Positions 1 through 13,000 of a stretch of DNA of 64,000 bases are shown one piece after another. The number at the start of each line of letters is the position of its first letter. Position 1 is the stretch's first letter. The notes under the pieces are model-generated. The model searched no databases. It saw only the letters and a program-made list of their open reading frames with translations, and was not told the DNA's origin. The position numbers and the translations under genes are program-made. The stretch comes from Clitoria ternatea (taxonomy: Eukaryota; Streptophyta; Magnoliopsida; Fabales; Fabaceae). The stretch covers positions 231,964,242-232,028,241 of the forward strand of contig CM075670.1 in the NCBI GenBank assembly GCA_037962975.1, written 5' to 3'.

Positions 1-510
1 CTGTGCAAATTCAGATGATTAGAGAAAAGATAAAGGCATCCCAAGACCGACAGAAGAGTTACCATGATAAGCGGATGAAACCTCTTGAGTTTCAGGTCAG
101 TAATAGGGTATTCCTGAAAGTTTCTCCCAGTAAGGGTGTCGGACGAGCCTTAAAGAGTGGAAAATTGAACCCCAAATATATTGGACCCTATGAAGTGCTG
201 GAAAGGGTCGGTCCTGTAGCATATCGGATTGCATTGCCGCCTCATCTGTCAAATCTACACAGTGTATTCCATGTGTCTCAGCTGAGAAAATACTTACCTG
301 ACATTACTCATGAGATGCCAGATGATGAGGTTGAGATTAGAGATAATTTGACTACAGTAACTGTGCCGACTGGTATTGTGGACCGGTCAGTGAAACGCTT
401 AAGAAGCAAAGACGTACAATTAGTTAAGGTAGCATGGTAACAGAACTGATGTACTTCTTACACATAGGAGTGTGAAGATGCTATGAGGCAGCAATATCCT
501 AAACTATTCT
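1..510 (+). pseudogene. Element A: 3' end of Ty3/gypsy pol (integrase C-terminus), broken
   Basis: This is the last part of a chromovirus-type Ty3/gypsy polyprotein that enters from the left edge. An open frame runs from base 3 to a stop at 438-440. It carries the conserved integrase C-terminal signatures DRQKSYHDKR, the PKYIGPYEVLERVG block and LHSVFHVSQLRKY. Past the stop the same frame still reads the usual family ending (ECEDAMRQQYP), interrupted by further stops, so the end of the gene is degenerate. It would have been the C-terminal tail of the enzyme that inserts the cDNA copy. The pol of element G in this window ends with the same arrangement. A polypurine tract and LTR follow directly. 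Family assignment is sure; the Tekay/Del-type sub-lineage is inferred. Confidence 0.85.
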
Positions 511-550
511 ATTGAAGTAAACTTATATTTGAATTTCGAGGATGAAATTC

Positions 551-568
551 TTTGAGGGAGGGGAGGAT
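551..568 (+). other. Element A polypurine tract
   Basis: A purine run (GAGGGAGGGGAGGA) lies immediately before TGTAACATCC, the start of the LTR. This is the expected plus-strand primer position and shows that the LTR beginning at 569 is the 3' LTR of element A. Confidence 0.8.
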
Positions 569-1196
569 TGTAACATCCTAACCGAGCGTTAATGGGCAGA
601 TTAAGGTTAATAACAGAATAACTAAAAGTGGCATGGAAGTTACGCATGTGCCCCTCTTGACAAAATAAGTAATTTTAGTTTCACTCTTCCACTCATGCTG
701 ACCCATTTCTCCTTTCGTGCATGCAACGGCACCATTCCCGTTTCACTCTAAAATTCAATCAAGCTTCTTCTTCTTCATCCCTTCCTCGTGGACAGCGTTT
801 GGGGTGTATTGGAGTCTTGAAATCCTATATTGTTAGTAAGGTCGGACTGTTCGAGAGAGCGGACATGTTGGGGTTTCTCCGAAGTTGAGTTTGGAGGTTG
901 ACGACTGGAATCGAAGGTCATTTAGTCGAGAAAGAGTGATCGGAGAGCAATCGATCAACGTTTGATAGCTCGAGGAGCTTCTAGAATCTCTTATTCCAGG
1001 TAGGGGGTGCTTTACATTTCAAATGAATGGTTTATGGACGGATTCTAGGTAAAATTGTTATACTATTGTTTTATAACTTGAAATGTGATGATTGGTGTGT
1101 CCTGGTTGTACCATAACTTGTAAAATACCCGGATATATGATATCTATGAGTTATGGAGTGTTATGTTGATTCCCGTCCATGATTGTATATTGAATT

Positions 1197-1322
1197 GCAT
1201 GAGATGCATGTTGATGATAATGAGAATGCTGAGTGCTTGCATGAGATGCATGTTGATGATAATGAGAATGCTTAGTGCTTGCATGAGATGCATGTTGATG
1301 GTAATGAGAATGCCGAGTGCAT
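1197..1322. repeat. Three tandem 42-bp repeats in the element A LTR
   Basis: Three nearly identical 42-bp units (1197-1238, 1239-1280, 1281-1322) each begin GCATGAGATGCATG and end with AGTGCTT or a variant. They give a spurious open frame rich in Met and Cys. No function is visible. Confidence 0.9.
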
Positions 1323-2207
1323 ATGGCGTGAGACGCTTGATGATTAAAATGGTATTGATGTGTTAAGGATAATAACCATATGCATGAGATGCACCATTAA
1401 AAATGCTAAGAGCATATAGCGTGAGATGCTTATTATTGAAATGGTAATCAAATGTATATGCATAAGATACTATGAAAGACCTTGAGTGGGACTCAAGGCA
1501 GGCCGACTGAGTGGGACTCAAGGATGCCCGTAACACTACTGTTGTTACTGGGAGTGACTGTGTTACATGAGAGGGCAAACGGTTTAGTACCAGTAAAACG
1601 GTCGGATCAGCTGAGAGCTGAGTATAAGGCTGAGAGCCTATGTTGCAACATAAAAACTTAATAATGAACAATTGGATCTGACTGATTGAATATATGTACA
1701 CGGATTAATGTTGCTGAGAGCAATGTGACTTGTATGGTCGTGTGTATGTATTATTAAGAATAGCATGAATTATATAGCCTTGAATGAGTTGAGTAAATTC
1801 TGATTTGATGATGTTATGTGAGTAATTATATTGAATGACAGTGTATGTTGTTGTTTGTTTGAGACATCATATGGCATAGTCATGAATTGGATGATTGATC
1901 CGAGTCAATAACTGTCATTTAACATGTATAATGCTCACCACTACTTGTGGCTATATTTTCAGTGGAATTAGGTCGGAATGGCGAATGATGAGAGATCATC
2001 AAGGTCGTATGAGGAGTACTTGTACAGATGTAGTGTACATATTGTATATAGTTGTGATATAGCCTTGGCCGGCTCCTATGTACACCGTTTGTTTTGAATA
2101 TATATATATATGAGAATTTGAACTATCCAGGATTTTGAACATATATATATATATACGTAATGTTATGATGTTGCTTGAAATATCCGGGAAGTGTTGTTGT
2201 ATGAGAA

Positions 2208-3085
2208 CCTCTTCCGAGTAAAGAAAGGTTAAAATAGTTCTGAGTGAGATATGTCCGAGAGGACTACTCCCGAGGGAAGGATAATCAAGATGTTTCCGAG
2301 TGAGACATAGTTTAGAGAACCTCTTCCGAGTGAAGAAAGGTTAAAATAGTTCCGAGTGAGATGTCAGGGAGGACTACTTCCGAGGGAAGGATAGTCAAGA
2401 TGTTTTCGAGTGAGACATAGCTGAGAGAACCTCTTCCGAGTGAAGAAAGGTTAAAATAGTTCCGAGTGAGATATGTCCAAGAAGACTACTTTCGAGGGAA
2501 GGATAGTCAAGATATGTCCGAGTGAAGAAAGGTTAAAATAGTTCCGAGTGAGATATGTCCAAGAGGACTACTTCCGAGGGAAGGATAGTCAAGGTGTTTC
2601 CGAGCAAGACATAGCTGAGAGAACCTCTTCCGTGAGAAGAAAGGTTAAACTAGTTCCGAGTGAGATATGTCCGAGAGGACTACTTCTGAGGGAAGGAAGA
2701 TCATGATGTTTTCGAGTGAGACATATTTGAGAGAACCTCTTCCGAGTGAAGGAAGGTTAATATATTTCCGAGTGGGACATAACCAAAAGGACTACTTCCG
2801 AGGGAATGAAGGTCATGATGTTTCCGAGTGAGACATGACCGAGGGAACTACTTCCGCGTGAAGGAAGGTTAAAAGGTTTCCGAGTGAGGTATGACTGAGA
2901 GGATTATTTCCAGATGCAGGTTAAAACACTTCCGAGTGAACCATGTCTGAGATGAGATCTTCCAGGCGAAGAATAAGGATCGGACTACGAGTGAGAAATT
3001 TTCGAGTGAGGCATGACCTAGAGGGACCATCCCCGAGTAAAAGGAGGTTCTGGTTCCGAATGAAGGAAAACACCGAGTGTAGGGA
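2208..3085. repeat. CCGAGTGA-motif array with a unit of about 110 bp, in the element A LTR
   Basis: A higher-order unit of about 105-115 bp contains GAACCTCTTCCGAGTGAAG, GTTCCGAGTGAGATATG and GACTACTTCCGAGG. It repeats about seven times, with more divergence toward the right. The short core TTCCGAGTGA is the same as in element B and LTR E, although the surrounding sequences differ. The array is transcription-neutral as far as can be seen. Confidence 0.85.
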
Positions 3086-3274
3086 CTCGCTCTAGCGAGT
3101 GGGTGCCGTAACATCCCTGTGTTTAGTAGCAGTCTTATTTAGTAAAAATTGAAGTTTAGAAGGTCTGTAAGTGGTAATAAGTGAATATACACCTCGTTGA
3201 TAGTCTGTGGTATCTCAGAAATGTCATTTTTGTACATAATAATGGAATTTATATGGACTATTAGTAAAATTATA

Positions 3275-4870
3275 CAAATTCTGAGTGAAATAGGCCCTGA
3301 TCCGAGTGACAGAGTGAAATTCCGAGTGAAGGATTAGAGATTCCGAGTGAAGGATGAAATTCCGAGTGAAGGATTAGAGATTCCGAGTGAAGGATGAAAT
3401 TCCGAGTGAAGGATTAGAGATTCCGAGTGAAGGATGAAATGCCGAGTGTAAGGTTATGTTATCCGAGTAATATATGACCAAGTAGGTTACTACCGAGTGA
3501 AATCTTGGTCTTAGAGACAGCTGGAGTGAAGTAGGTTCAGGGGAACCACTTCTGAGTGAATATTCCGAGTGAAAACACCCTTGAGAGACTCATTTCCGAG
3601 TCAGACCTTTCCAATCGCTTCTTTTCGAGTGAACAATCATTATAATTATAGTATACCGAGTGAATAGACTCAATTAGAATTATAACCAAGTGCAATCCGA
3701 GTGAGTTGTCCAACTCAGATCTTCCTAGAGAAGAAGGGAATAACATTTCGGGTTGAAAGATCTTCGAGTGTGGTGTTTTGGGTAGTAGAGTTCCGAGTAA
3801 GGGCATATTTGAATCCAGTATAACCTGTTCTAAGAAGCATGACCCCGAATATGCAATTCCGAGTGAAATATAGAGTAATGGAAGCTCATTCCGAGTGGAA
3901 TATAGGAAGGAGAACCCAGGCCGAGTAGAATATATAAGGTTTAGAGCCATTATTGAGTGAGGCTATGTTTATGACTCTTTTTCTGAGTGATAAAAACCTT
4001 AAAAGGATTCCGATCGAAACACATTTTGAGGAAGGATAGTGTATGTGTACCTAAGAGATGATTATCCGAGTGAAAAATGAGTGGGGAAGGACTTAAATGC
4101 TCCTGGAAGGTAAAATCCGAGTGAAATATAGAGAGGCTGAACCATTTCCGAGTGAATCTATGAGTATGACTCCTCTTCCGAGTGAGATATACTCTATTGG
4201 ACCAATTCCGAGTGAAGACTTGTATGTGTAGGTCTTTTTCGAGAAGTGAGGGCCTTAATATGTTCTGATTGGAATTGTAGTTGAAGAATTTGGTTAAAAC
4301 CGAGAGAGAAATATGAGTAAACCGAGTGAGTAAAGTTTAAGTATTTCTAAGTGGTAAATCTGATTGATTCCTTTCTAAGATATGAATCGTTATTGGAATA
4401 TATGCTAAGTGATTAGAATTTGAATAAATTCCGAGTGATTGACTAATTAGGAGAGAGAGTCGGGTTCTAGAAGAAACACTTCCGAGTGAAAGTTATAAGT
4501 CTATGCCGAGTGATGAATGTGAAGTACATTCCCGATTGTGTTAAATACACCGAGTGGTATGGAAAGTAGCATTCCGAGTAAGTGGATGACTTTTACCGAG
4601 TGGAACAGTGTATGTAGAGATTCGGATTTGGAATAAAAACTTCGAGTAGAAGAAAGATAGGAAAAGAATGCGAGGGAGTCCGTTTTTGAAGGACATTACC
4701 GAGTAATAAAGGACTAGGCTTGGAATGATTTAACCGAGTAAGAGCCATTAGAAATGACCCAGATTTGGGATATAATACCGAGTGAAAGGCCAAGCAAATT
4801 AGGAGTCGGTGTGGGGGTGAAATACCGAGTGAATGATGGGAAAGATGAGTCGGTTTCATGAGAATGCCGA
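3275..4870 (+). repeat. Sense TTCCGAGTGAA array, upstream half of the B 5' LTR
   Basis: Dozens of copies of TTCCGAGTGAA and close variants occur at irregular 20-60 bp spacing. They include three tandem 40-bp units at about 3319-3438, each with two motif copies. All copies are in the same orientation. The array lies upstream of the TATA box, so it is in the U3 part of the LTR. The second copy is at about 10217-11812. Confidence 0.9.
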
Positions 4871-5238
4871 GTGAGGATTGACTGATTCGCTCAAGCGAGA
4901 AAGCCACGCTCAAGCGAGCCTTGTAATTGTGACTCGAAAGTGGGAATTCCAGTCGGAATTCACTGACAGAAGTGTTAACGGAGTGTAATTTCACTCGGTA
5001 TTCACTGACAGAAGTGCGTTTTGACTTCAATTTTGTCTTTTAATGATATTTAAATCCAATCGTGCACATTATGGATGGTGGACGACCAGAAATAGACACT
5101 GACTCAACATATATATTTGTTTAATCCCTAGTGACCCTTCCATTATCACTGACTCAGCATACCACTCAGAAATGGGCACTGACTCAGCATACCACTCAGA
5201 AAAGTTATCTCCCACTTGTCTTCCCACTCACTTCCTCC

Positions 5239-5247
5239 CTATTTAAA
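5239..5247 (+). promoter_or_regulatory. Predicted TATA box of the B 5' LTR
   Basis: CTATTTAAA is followed about 30 bp later by a CA-rich, pyrimidine-rich leader (from about 5270), as expected for a Pol II start. The same box is at 12181-12189 in the 3' LTR. It separates the sense motif array (upstream) from the antisense array (downstream). The exact start site is inferred. Confidence 0.6.
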
Positions 5248-5506
5248 CAAGCTCAACGTCCTCAGAACTCACCCCACACACACGACACAACATCCTTCAT
5301 CATTTTCCTTCCCAACAAGTCTCTTTCTCTCTTTTCCCTTCCATTTCACTCGGATTTGAAGCAGGACAGTGAAGGGAGCCTCTTTCTTCTCCTCCAGGAA
5401 CTTCATTGAGGTAAGGGGGTATATTCTTGGGTGCTCTGTGGGAAAACCGAGTGGAGGACAGATTCAGTGTTATGTGAATTAAATGCTTTAAATTGATATC
5501 TGTATA

Positions 5507-5541
<35 letters not shown>

Positions 5542-5754
5542 GTTATGAAATGTGATGAAATGTGAAATGATTGCACTTATTGGACTGAAAATACTAAGAA
5601 TTATGGGTACCGAGTAATTTCCAGTGAAAATTATGAATAGAAGATGGATTTAATGATAACAGATCCTGTTTAATGTTAATCCGAACGGTTTTACACTTAT
5701 AACAACTCGATTTTGCTTAGTATCAATCGGATTCAGCCTTAATTGAATGAATTT

Positions 5755-6800
5755 CAGTCTGATAGAACATTTTTCACTCGGTAAACAACCTAATTTCACT
5801 CAGAGAACTTTTTCTAGTTTATTCCACTCGGACAGCATCATCTCAGTTGATTTCACTCGGAAAACATTATATTGCACTCGGAAAACACTCTATTTTACTC
5901 GGTTAGCATCTCCCAAGTCTTATTTCACTCGGAAAACAACATATTTTACTCGGACAGTAGCTTCCCAACCTTATTTCATTCGGCAAAACAATTTATTTCA
6001 CTCGGTAAATAGTTATTTTCACTAAAAGAACTCCTTTCAACTTGATGTAACTCAGTATATAAAGTCAACTCACCAGAAGACCTTTCCCAACCTGATTCCA
6101 CTCGGAATCAGGATTATCTTACTCGGATTTGCTTTATTCACATGTGTCTTATTCAGATAGAACCCTTTTTAATTAATTTCACTCGGTAAATTCATGTTTC
6201 ACTCGGAACTTATCTTATTTTTACTCAGGAACCATTTTCATGCTGATTTCACTCGGAATCAGATGTTATTTCACTTGGAGACACATTTTCACTCGGTTTC
6301 ACAAACATTTTACTCAGAAAATTCCTTTTAGACTAATTCCACTCGGAATCCTATTTTTATTTCACTCAGAATTATATTAATTTCACCCAGAAAACTGTTT
6401 CTTGATTATGTTTCACTCGGAAGGCATTTTAACTTCACTAAGGAAACTCTTTCAGATTGATTTCACTCGGATTTAGAACTGTTTTACTTAAAAGACCCTC
6501 TCAGCTTGATTTTATTTGAAATCGTGCTTATTACACTCGAAATCTTAATTATTTCACTCGGTATTACACCTATTTTACTCAGAAAGCTTGGATATCAACA
6601 TTTTCACTCGGACATAACTTGTTTTATTCGGAAGAATTATTTCCACTCGGAATTAGATCTGTTTCAGTCGGAAAACAGCCTTTTCAGTACATTTTCACTC
6701 GGATTTTTAGTCAGATCGCTTGGAGAACCCTTCTCTGTATGATTCCACTCGGAATCATACATATTTCACTCGGATTTGCCCCTGTTTCACTCGGAAAACT
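5755..6800 (-). repeat. Antisense TTCACTCGGAA array, downstream half of the B 5' LTR
   Basis: Dozens of copies of TTTCACTCGGAA, the reverse complement of the upstream motif, occur every 20-40 bp with AT-rich spacers. Nearly all copies are in this single orientation. Located after the TATA box, they would lie in the R/U5 leader of the transcript. The second copy is at about 12693-13740. Confidence 0.9.
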
Positions 6801-8150
6801 CTATTTTTAATGGTTTTTGCTTGGATTTTCATTTAGAAACTACTTCTTGATACTTTTTAAATTAATGAGAAGTTATAATTATTATTATTATCCTTATTCT
6901 ATTACTATCCTAATTATTTTTAATCTTATTATTATTATCAGTAGTTTTCTTGTTATAAACCTTGTTAACATTTTAATTATGCGTAATTATATAAAGAATA
7001 AATTATTTTACTCCTTATGGAAAATACTATATAATAGATATACTTACAATGTTTAAATAATTGATAGATTCCAAAGAACTTGGAAATGATATGATGAGAC
7101 TGGAAATACATAAGATACCCAAATGATCAATTGATAAGATAAATGCATTTCGCATCATGAAAATATTTTGAAGAAGAAAAACCTCTAGAGCATACACTTG
7201 GTACAGTGAAGGACACTCGCGTTCGATCTCAGTAGAAGAATCTTGGGAGTACAACTGGAACGGCAACCCAATGGCATCAGAGTCGCGCCCTGATAGCCGG
7301 GTGAGACGTGTAATTCTGGTGTACTTTGACTAAATGACGGAGTGTGACCATGATCGTAGGGATCCAAGTCTCATATATATATATATAAATCAATGATAAG
7401 AACCAATGAGTTCATTTGTACCAGAGCTTGGGCGGACCCTGATCGCTCTAGAGAATTGGAATGGTGATATTCCAAAGAAGAAGAAATAATTTCTTGGGCC
7501 CACATGCATCATGAGACTTAATCAAAGATAAATCATAATGGATCCGAACTCATGCATTCATTACATCATATTTGATTATTATGATTGTGAATATGTTATA
7601 TGTATGATTTATTTCATAGTAATATGCTTGATTATTATAGTTGTGAACATGCTAAATATATGATTATATGATGACAACATGCTTGATTGTTATAAATATG
7701 CTAAATGTATGATCTATGTGACATTGTATGTTAACTGGATTATGTCCGCACCGGATAAACCAATCAGGGTCTTGGGTTATACTCACCCTTACTGTTGAAC
7801 ATTTTTCAGAGGAATTAGAAACTCAAGAACCCGAGTGTGAAGATCAGCAATACGCTGAACCCATTGAGAATAATCATTAAGGATAGAATATTTATGATTA
7901 ATAATCAGACATCGGATGACTGTATAATATTTAAGGGTGCCTGCGTGCCCCATTCTGTTAAGAGTACAATTACTTACAGTTTGTGAATGACTATGTGATA
8001 TATACAATATTACTTCCGCTGATCTACCACGTATTTATTTATAAAAAATATATATATATATTCACTTTTTCTGAAAACTGTTAATACACTCAGTTAAATA
8101 GGATGAACCTACAAAAGGATTTGTCTTATCTAACCGAGGGTGTTACAAGG

Positions 8151-8162
8151 TGGTATCAGAGC
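8151..8162 (+). other. Element B primer-binding site (initiator tRNA-Met)
   Basis: TGGTATCAGAGC starts three bases after the end of the 5' LTR. It matches the 3' end of plant initiator tRNA-Met and is the usual minus-strand primer site of chromoviruses. Confidence 0.92.
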
Positions 8163-9739
8163 ATAGTCGATTCATTAAGCTTGTGGAGTGGAACATTAGG
8201 TTTCCACGTACTCTGATAGAAATATTTAACAGTCCATAAAACATCTAAGACTAGATTTCCTATGTGGAATACTCCACATGACATATACACAAAACTTCTT
8301 TGTTGATATTCTATCAACAATTTCCTAATGACTCACTGAAATAATGATCATGACCTGGAGAAACTTCTTACTCAAATCGTGGAGACGATAAGACAACGAG
8401 AATTATCCCATACTCTACTAGGCAGAGCCAAGGATTAGCTAACTTTCAGCAAAACGATTTTGCACAATTCGAAGAAGAGCTACCACAGAAAATCCGTCAA
8501 GTATTATTAGACCATAAGAGTTAAAATAAGAACCGATTAGAAATCTGAGTATAGGACCAAGTAGCTCTGATTGAGATATCATTGGTTAGAACTATTAAGG
8601 ATATTAGTGGAATTTTTGAAGTTAGTAATAAGCCCAAGACTGAGATCCTATTTAGAAACAAGATATGACCTATTTTTCTTATTCTCCCTTCATTTTCGTG
8701 TATATACTAGGACTTGGGATACCCTGGAGTTTAAGGTAAATTCTCTAATCTTTGTTTCTAGGTTTTGAATTTTTATATGATTAAGAGCATGCCTTGTGAA
8801 TGGGATTTAGGAATAGAAGCCATTTTCATGCAAAACCCAAAGGTAGAATACACTTATGTGTGTTTTAGGATGGATGTGAAGTGGTATAAAAAAAAACTTC
8901 AAGATTTGAGACAGAAGATGATGGTTGTTAATGACGATTGTTTGATTCTAGTGGAACCCTAACTTAGGATTTAAGGGAAGTGACTAATAATGTCATGAGA
9001 GATGATTTTTAGCGAAAACCCACGATAATGTGTATGTAGGTGTTGTTAATGGAAATTGGTGATTATTAGAAATGATCATTGAATTTTGATGAAAAACCCT
9101 AAGTGTAGTGATTTGAGGATTTTAACTAAGTTGATGATCTTGATGGATCCTCTAGAATGATTACATATAGGGAAATGAATATCTGAGGCGTTAGGTGTTG
9201 ATTATTGAGGATTGGTAAAGGAGTGTATATAAGTAAGTATGTAATTAGAGTAATTAATTTAGACTATTGATGTTATGATAGTAGATTAAGGAAACAATTG
9301 ATAGTGGATTAAGATATTTGAAATGATAAATAGGCATGTCATTTTGGAATAAGATGAATTGGTGATGATCTTAGATGAAACCAAGAGACTTATAATGAGT
9401 TTGACTAAATTTTAGTAATGATTAAATGATTCATGTGATGATTTGGAAGTCTTAAGGCTAAGGAATCATAGTATTGTTAGGTGTAGTTAGCATTTTAAGA
9501 TTTAAAGAATCTTAGTTTTGGGAGAAGAATTTCTGAAGTCTAATACAAACGTGTAAATTGGGTTTAGACAAGTCTAGGATTTGACAAAGAGTTATGAGGG
9601 AATAATGCCTTATAATGGTATATTAGTAACAAGTATTTCTCAAAAGTTACCCTACCACTGGAATAGACAGAGCTATAAAGACCAAGAAGTTAAGTCTCAG
9701 ATACATAGAACCTAACAAATTCTGCAAAAGATAGGAACC
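8163..9739 (+). other. Element B interior, non-coding, origin unknown
   Basis: The stretch holds no long open frame and no recognisable gag, protease or RT motif on either strand. Short frames at 8571-8768 and 8765-8962 abut around a GTAAATTC...TTTCTAG stretch that could be a fossil intron (about 8735-8761). A captured host-gene fragment is therefore possible but unproven. The rest is AT-rich and featureless. Confidence 0.5.
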
Positions 9740-10010
9740 AATGTGTTCCATATAGCCCTTCCAAACCTTCATGATGTCCACACATATGCACTAGGCCCTG
9801 ATCATGTTCGAAGTCCCGATCAATTTGTTCTGGAAAGAAAAACCTTACCTTTGAAGCATTACCGATTAAGATTGGTAATCAATGTCGAAAATAGTTAAAG
9901 GGGAAAGGAAATCTCTTCGGTCAAAGTAGTTCGAGTCAGTTGAATGATAGAGACGCTACTTGGAAAGTTGAGGAAAAGATTAGAGGATTGTACTCTCAAT
10001 TATTCCAACC
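9740..10010 (+). pseudogene. Element B: decayed end of chromovirus pol
   Basis: Read in shifting frames, the stretch still shows scraps of the integrase C-terminal tail: an IALPNLHDVH-like block, GPDHVRSPDQFVLE, then GKEISSVKVV and a TLNYSNHEFR-like ending just before the polypurine tract. These line up in order with the tails of elements A and G. Stops and frameshifts make it non-functional. It shows that B descends from an autonomous chromovirus that lost gag and most of pol. Confidence 0.6.
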
Positions 10011-10033
10011 ATGAATTTCGGGATGAAATTCCT

Positions 10034-10047
10034 AAAAGGGGAGGAGA
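10034..10047 (+). other. Element B polypurine tract
   Basis: AAAAGGGGAGGAGA stands one base before the TGTAACATCC start of the 3' LTR, the standard plus-strand primer position. Confidence 0.85.
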
Positions 10048-10048
10048 A

Positions 10049-13000
10049 TGTAACATCCCTGTTTTTAGTAGCAGTCTTATTTAGTAAAAATTGAAGTTTA
10101 AAAGGTATGTAAGTGGTAATAAGTGAATATACACCTCGTTGATAGTCTGTGGTATCTCAGAAATGTCATTTTTGTACATAATAATGGAATTTATATGGAC
10201 TATTAGTAAAATTATGCAAATTCCGAGTGAAATAGGCCCTGATCCGAGTGACAGAGTGAAATTCCGAGTGAAGGATTAGAGATTCCGAGTGAAGGATGAA
10301 ATTCCGAGTGAAGGATTAGAGATTCCGAGTGAAGGATGAAATTCCGAGTGAAGGATTAGAGATTCCGAGTGAAGGATGAAATGCCGAGTGTAAGGTTATG
10401 TTATCCGAGTAATATATAACCAAGTAGGTTACTACCGAGTGAAATCTTGGTCTTAGAGACAGCTGGAGTGAAGTAGGTTCAGGGGAACCACTTCTGAGTG
10501 AATATTCCGAGTGAAAACACCCTTGAGAGACTCATTTCCGAGTCAGACCTTTCCAATCGCTTCTTTTCGAGTGAACAATCATTATAATTATAGTATACCG
10601 AGTGAATAGACTCAATTAGAATTATAACCAAGTGCAATCCGAGTGAGTTGTCCAACTCAGATCTTCCTAGAGAAGAAGGGAATAACATTTCGGGTTGAAA
10701 GATCTTCGAGTGTGGTGTTTTAGGTAGTAGAGTTCCGAGTAAGGGCATATTTGAATCCAGTATAACCTGTTCTAAGAAGCATGACCCCGAATATGCAATT
10801 CCGAGTGAAATATAGAGTAATAGAAGCTCATTCCGAGTGGAATATAGGAAGGAGAACCCAGGCCGAGTAGAATATATAAGGTTTAGAGCCATTATTGAGT
10901 GAGGCTATGTTTATGACTCTTTTTCTGAGTGATAAAAACCTTAAAAGGATTCCGATCGAAACACATTTTGAGGAAGGATAGTGTATGTGTACCTAAGAGA
11001 TGATTATCCGAGTGAAAAATGAGTGGGGAAGGACTTAAATGCTCCTGGAAGGTAAAATCCGAGTGAAATATAGAGAGGCTGAACCATTTCCGAGTGAATC
11101 TATGAGTATGACTCCTCTTCCGAGTGAGATATACTCTATTGGACCAATTCCGAGTGAAGACTTGTATGTGTAGGTCTTTTTCGAGAAGTGAGGGCCTTAA
11201 TATGTTCTGATTGGAATTGTAGTTGAAGAATTTGGTTAAAACCGAGAGAGAAATATGAGTAAACCGAGTGAGTAAAGTTTAAGTATTTCTAAGTGGTAAA
11301 TCTGATTGATTCCTTTCTAAGATATGAATCGTTATTGGAATATATGCTAAGTGATTAGAATTTGAATAAATTCCGAGTGATTGACTAATTAGGAGAGAGA
11401 GTCGGGTTCTAGAAGAAACACTTCCGAGTGAAAGTTATAAGTCTATGCCGAGTGATGAATGTGAAGTACATTCCCGATTGTGTTAAATACACCGAGTGGT
11501 ATGGAAAGTAGCATTCCGAGTAAGTGGATGACTTTTACCGAGTGGAACAGTGTATGTAGAGATTCGGATTTGGAATAAAAACTTCGAGTAGAAGAAAGAT
11601 AGGAAAAGAATGCGAGGGAGTCCGTTTTTGAAGGACATTACCGAGTAATAAAGGACTAGGCTTGGAATGATTTAACCGAGTAAGAGCCATTAGAAATGAC
11701 CCAGATTTGGGATATAATACCGAGTGAAAGGCCAAGCAAATTAGGAGTCGGTGTGGGGGTGAAATACCGAGTGAATGATGGGAAAGATGAGTCGGTTTCA
11801 TGAGAATGCCGAGTGAGGATTGACTGATTCGCTCAAGCGAGAAAGCCACGCTCAAGCGAGCCTTGTAATTGTGACTCGAAAGTGGGAATTCCAGTCGGAA
11901 TTCACTGACAGAAGTGTTAACGGAGTGTAATTTCACTCGGTATTCACTGACAGAAGTGTGTTTTGACTTCAATTTTGTCTTTTAATGATATTTAAATCCA
12001 ATCGTGCGCATTATGGATGGTGGACGACCAGAAATGGACACTGACTCAGCATATATATTTGTTTAATCCCTAGTGACCCTTCCATTATCACTGACTCAGC
12101 ATACCACTCAGAAATGGGCACTGACTCAGCATACCACTTAGAAAAGTTGTCTCCCACTTGTCTTCCCACTCACTTCCTCCCTATTTAAACAAGCTCAACG
12201 TCCTCAGAACTCACCCCACACACACGACACAACATCCTTCATCATTTTCCTTCCCAACAAGTCTCTTTCTCTCTTTTCCCTTCCATTTCACTCGGATTTG
12301 AAGCAGGACAGTGAAGGGAGCCTCTTTCTTCTCCTCCAGGAACTTCATTGAGGTAAGGGGGTATATTCTTGGGTGCTCTGTGGGAAAACCGAGTGGAGGA
12401 CAGATTCAGTGTTATGTGAATTAAATGCTTTAAATTGATATCTGTATATGCATATATATATATATATATATATATATCTGTTATGAAATGTGATGAAATG
12501 TGAAATGATTGCACTTATTGGACTGAAAATACTAAGAATTATGGGTACCGAGTAATTTCCAGTGAAAATTATGAATAGAAGATGGATTTAATGATAACAG
12601 ATCCTGTTTAATGTTAATCCGAACGGTTTTACACTTATAACAACTCGATTTTGCTTAGTATCAATCGGATTCAGCCTTAATTGAATGAATTTCAGTCTGA
12701 TAGAACATTTTTCACTCGGTAAACAACCTAATTTCACTCAGAGAACTTTTTCTAGTTTATTCCACTCGGACAGCATCATCTCAGTTGATTTCACTCGGAA
12801 AACATTATATTGCACTCGGAAAACACTCTATTTTACTCGGTTAGCATCTCCCAAGTCTTATTTCACTCGGAAAACAACATATTTTACTCGGACAGTAGCT
12901 TCCCAACCTTATTTCATTCGGCAAAACAATTTATTTCACTCGGTAAATAGTTATTTTCACTAAAAGAACTCCTTTCAACTTGATGTAACTCAGTATATAA

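Larger units (their letters stand above)
569..3106 (+). mobile_element. Element A 3' LTR, left part (split by element B)
   Basis: The LTR starts with TGTAACATCC after the polypurine tract. It contains a three-copy 42-bp repeat, the block with GTACCAGTAAAACGG (near 1580-1600), the block CCTTGGCCGGCTCCT at 2063-2077, and a CCGAGTGA-type array from about 2208. The two blocks recur in the LTRs E, F and H of this window, which supports an LTR identity. Element B interrupts it at 3107 and the rest resumes at 15087. Without B the LTR would be about 2.7 kb. The right end is less sure than the left. An alternative is that the LTR ended near 2190, where ATCCGGG resembles other LTR ends, and that the array belongs to something else. 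Confidence 0.7.
3107..8147 (+). repeat. Element B 5' LTR (5,041 bp)
   Basis: It runs from CGTAACATCCCTG (originally TGTAAC) to GGGTGTTACA just before the primer-binding site. In order it has a sense TTCCGAGTGAA array (about 3275-4870), a CGCTCAAGCGAG pair (about 4885-4920), a TATA box (5239-5247), a leader with AGGTAAGGGGG at about 5409, a TA microsatellite (about 5511-5538), and an antisense TTCACTCGG array (about 5755-6800). AT-rich sequence with no visible gene follows (6800-8147). The open frames on either strand across the arrays are products of the repeats. Confidence 0.92.

Noticed and set aside
3537..5030. Minus-strand open frames of 137 and 145 codons (repeated at 10479-11972)
   Set aside because: They run across the CCGAGTGA array of the B LTRs. 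Their composition follows the repeat, they occur in both LTRs because the LTR is duplicated, and they resemble no family.
5755..6800. Possible CRISPR-like array (short repeat with 20-40 bp spacers)
   Set aside because: The repeats are only about 11 bp and degenerate, spacing is irregular, the array is inside a duplicated LTR, and the genome is a plant nuclear one.
5747..6810. Plus-strand open frames rich in FTRK/FHS words (repeated at 12685-13748)
   Set aside because: These are translations of the TTCACTCGG array in the LTR, not genes.
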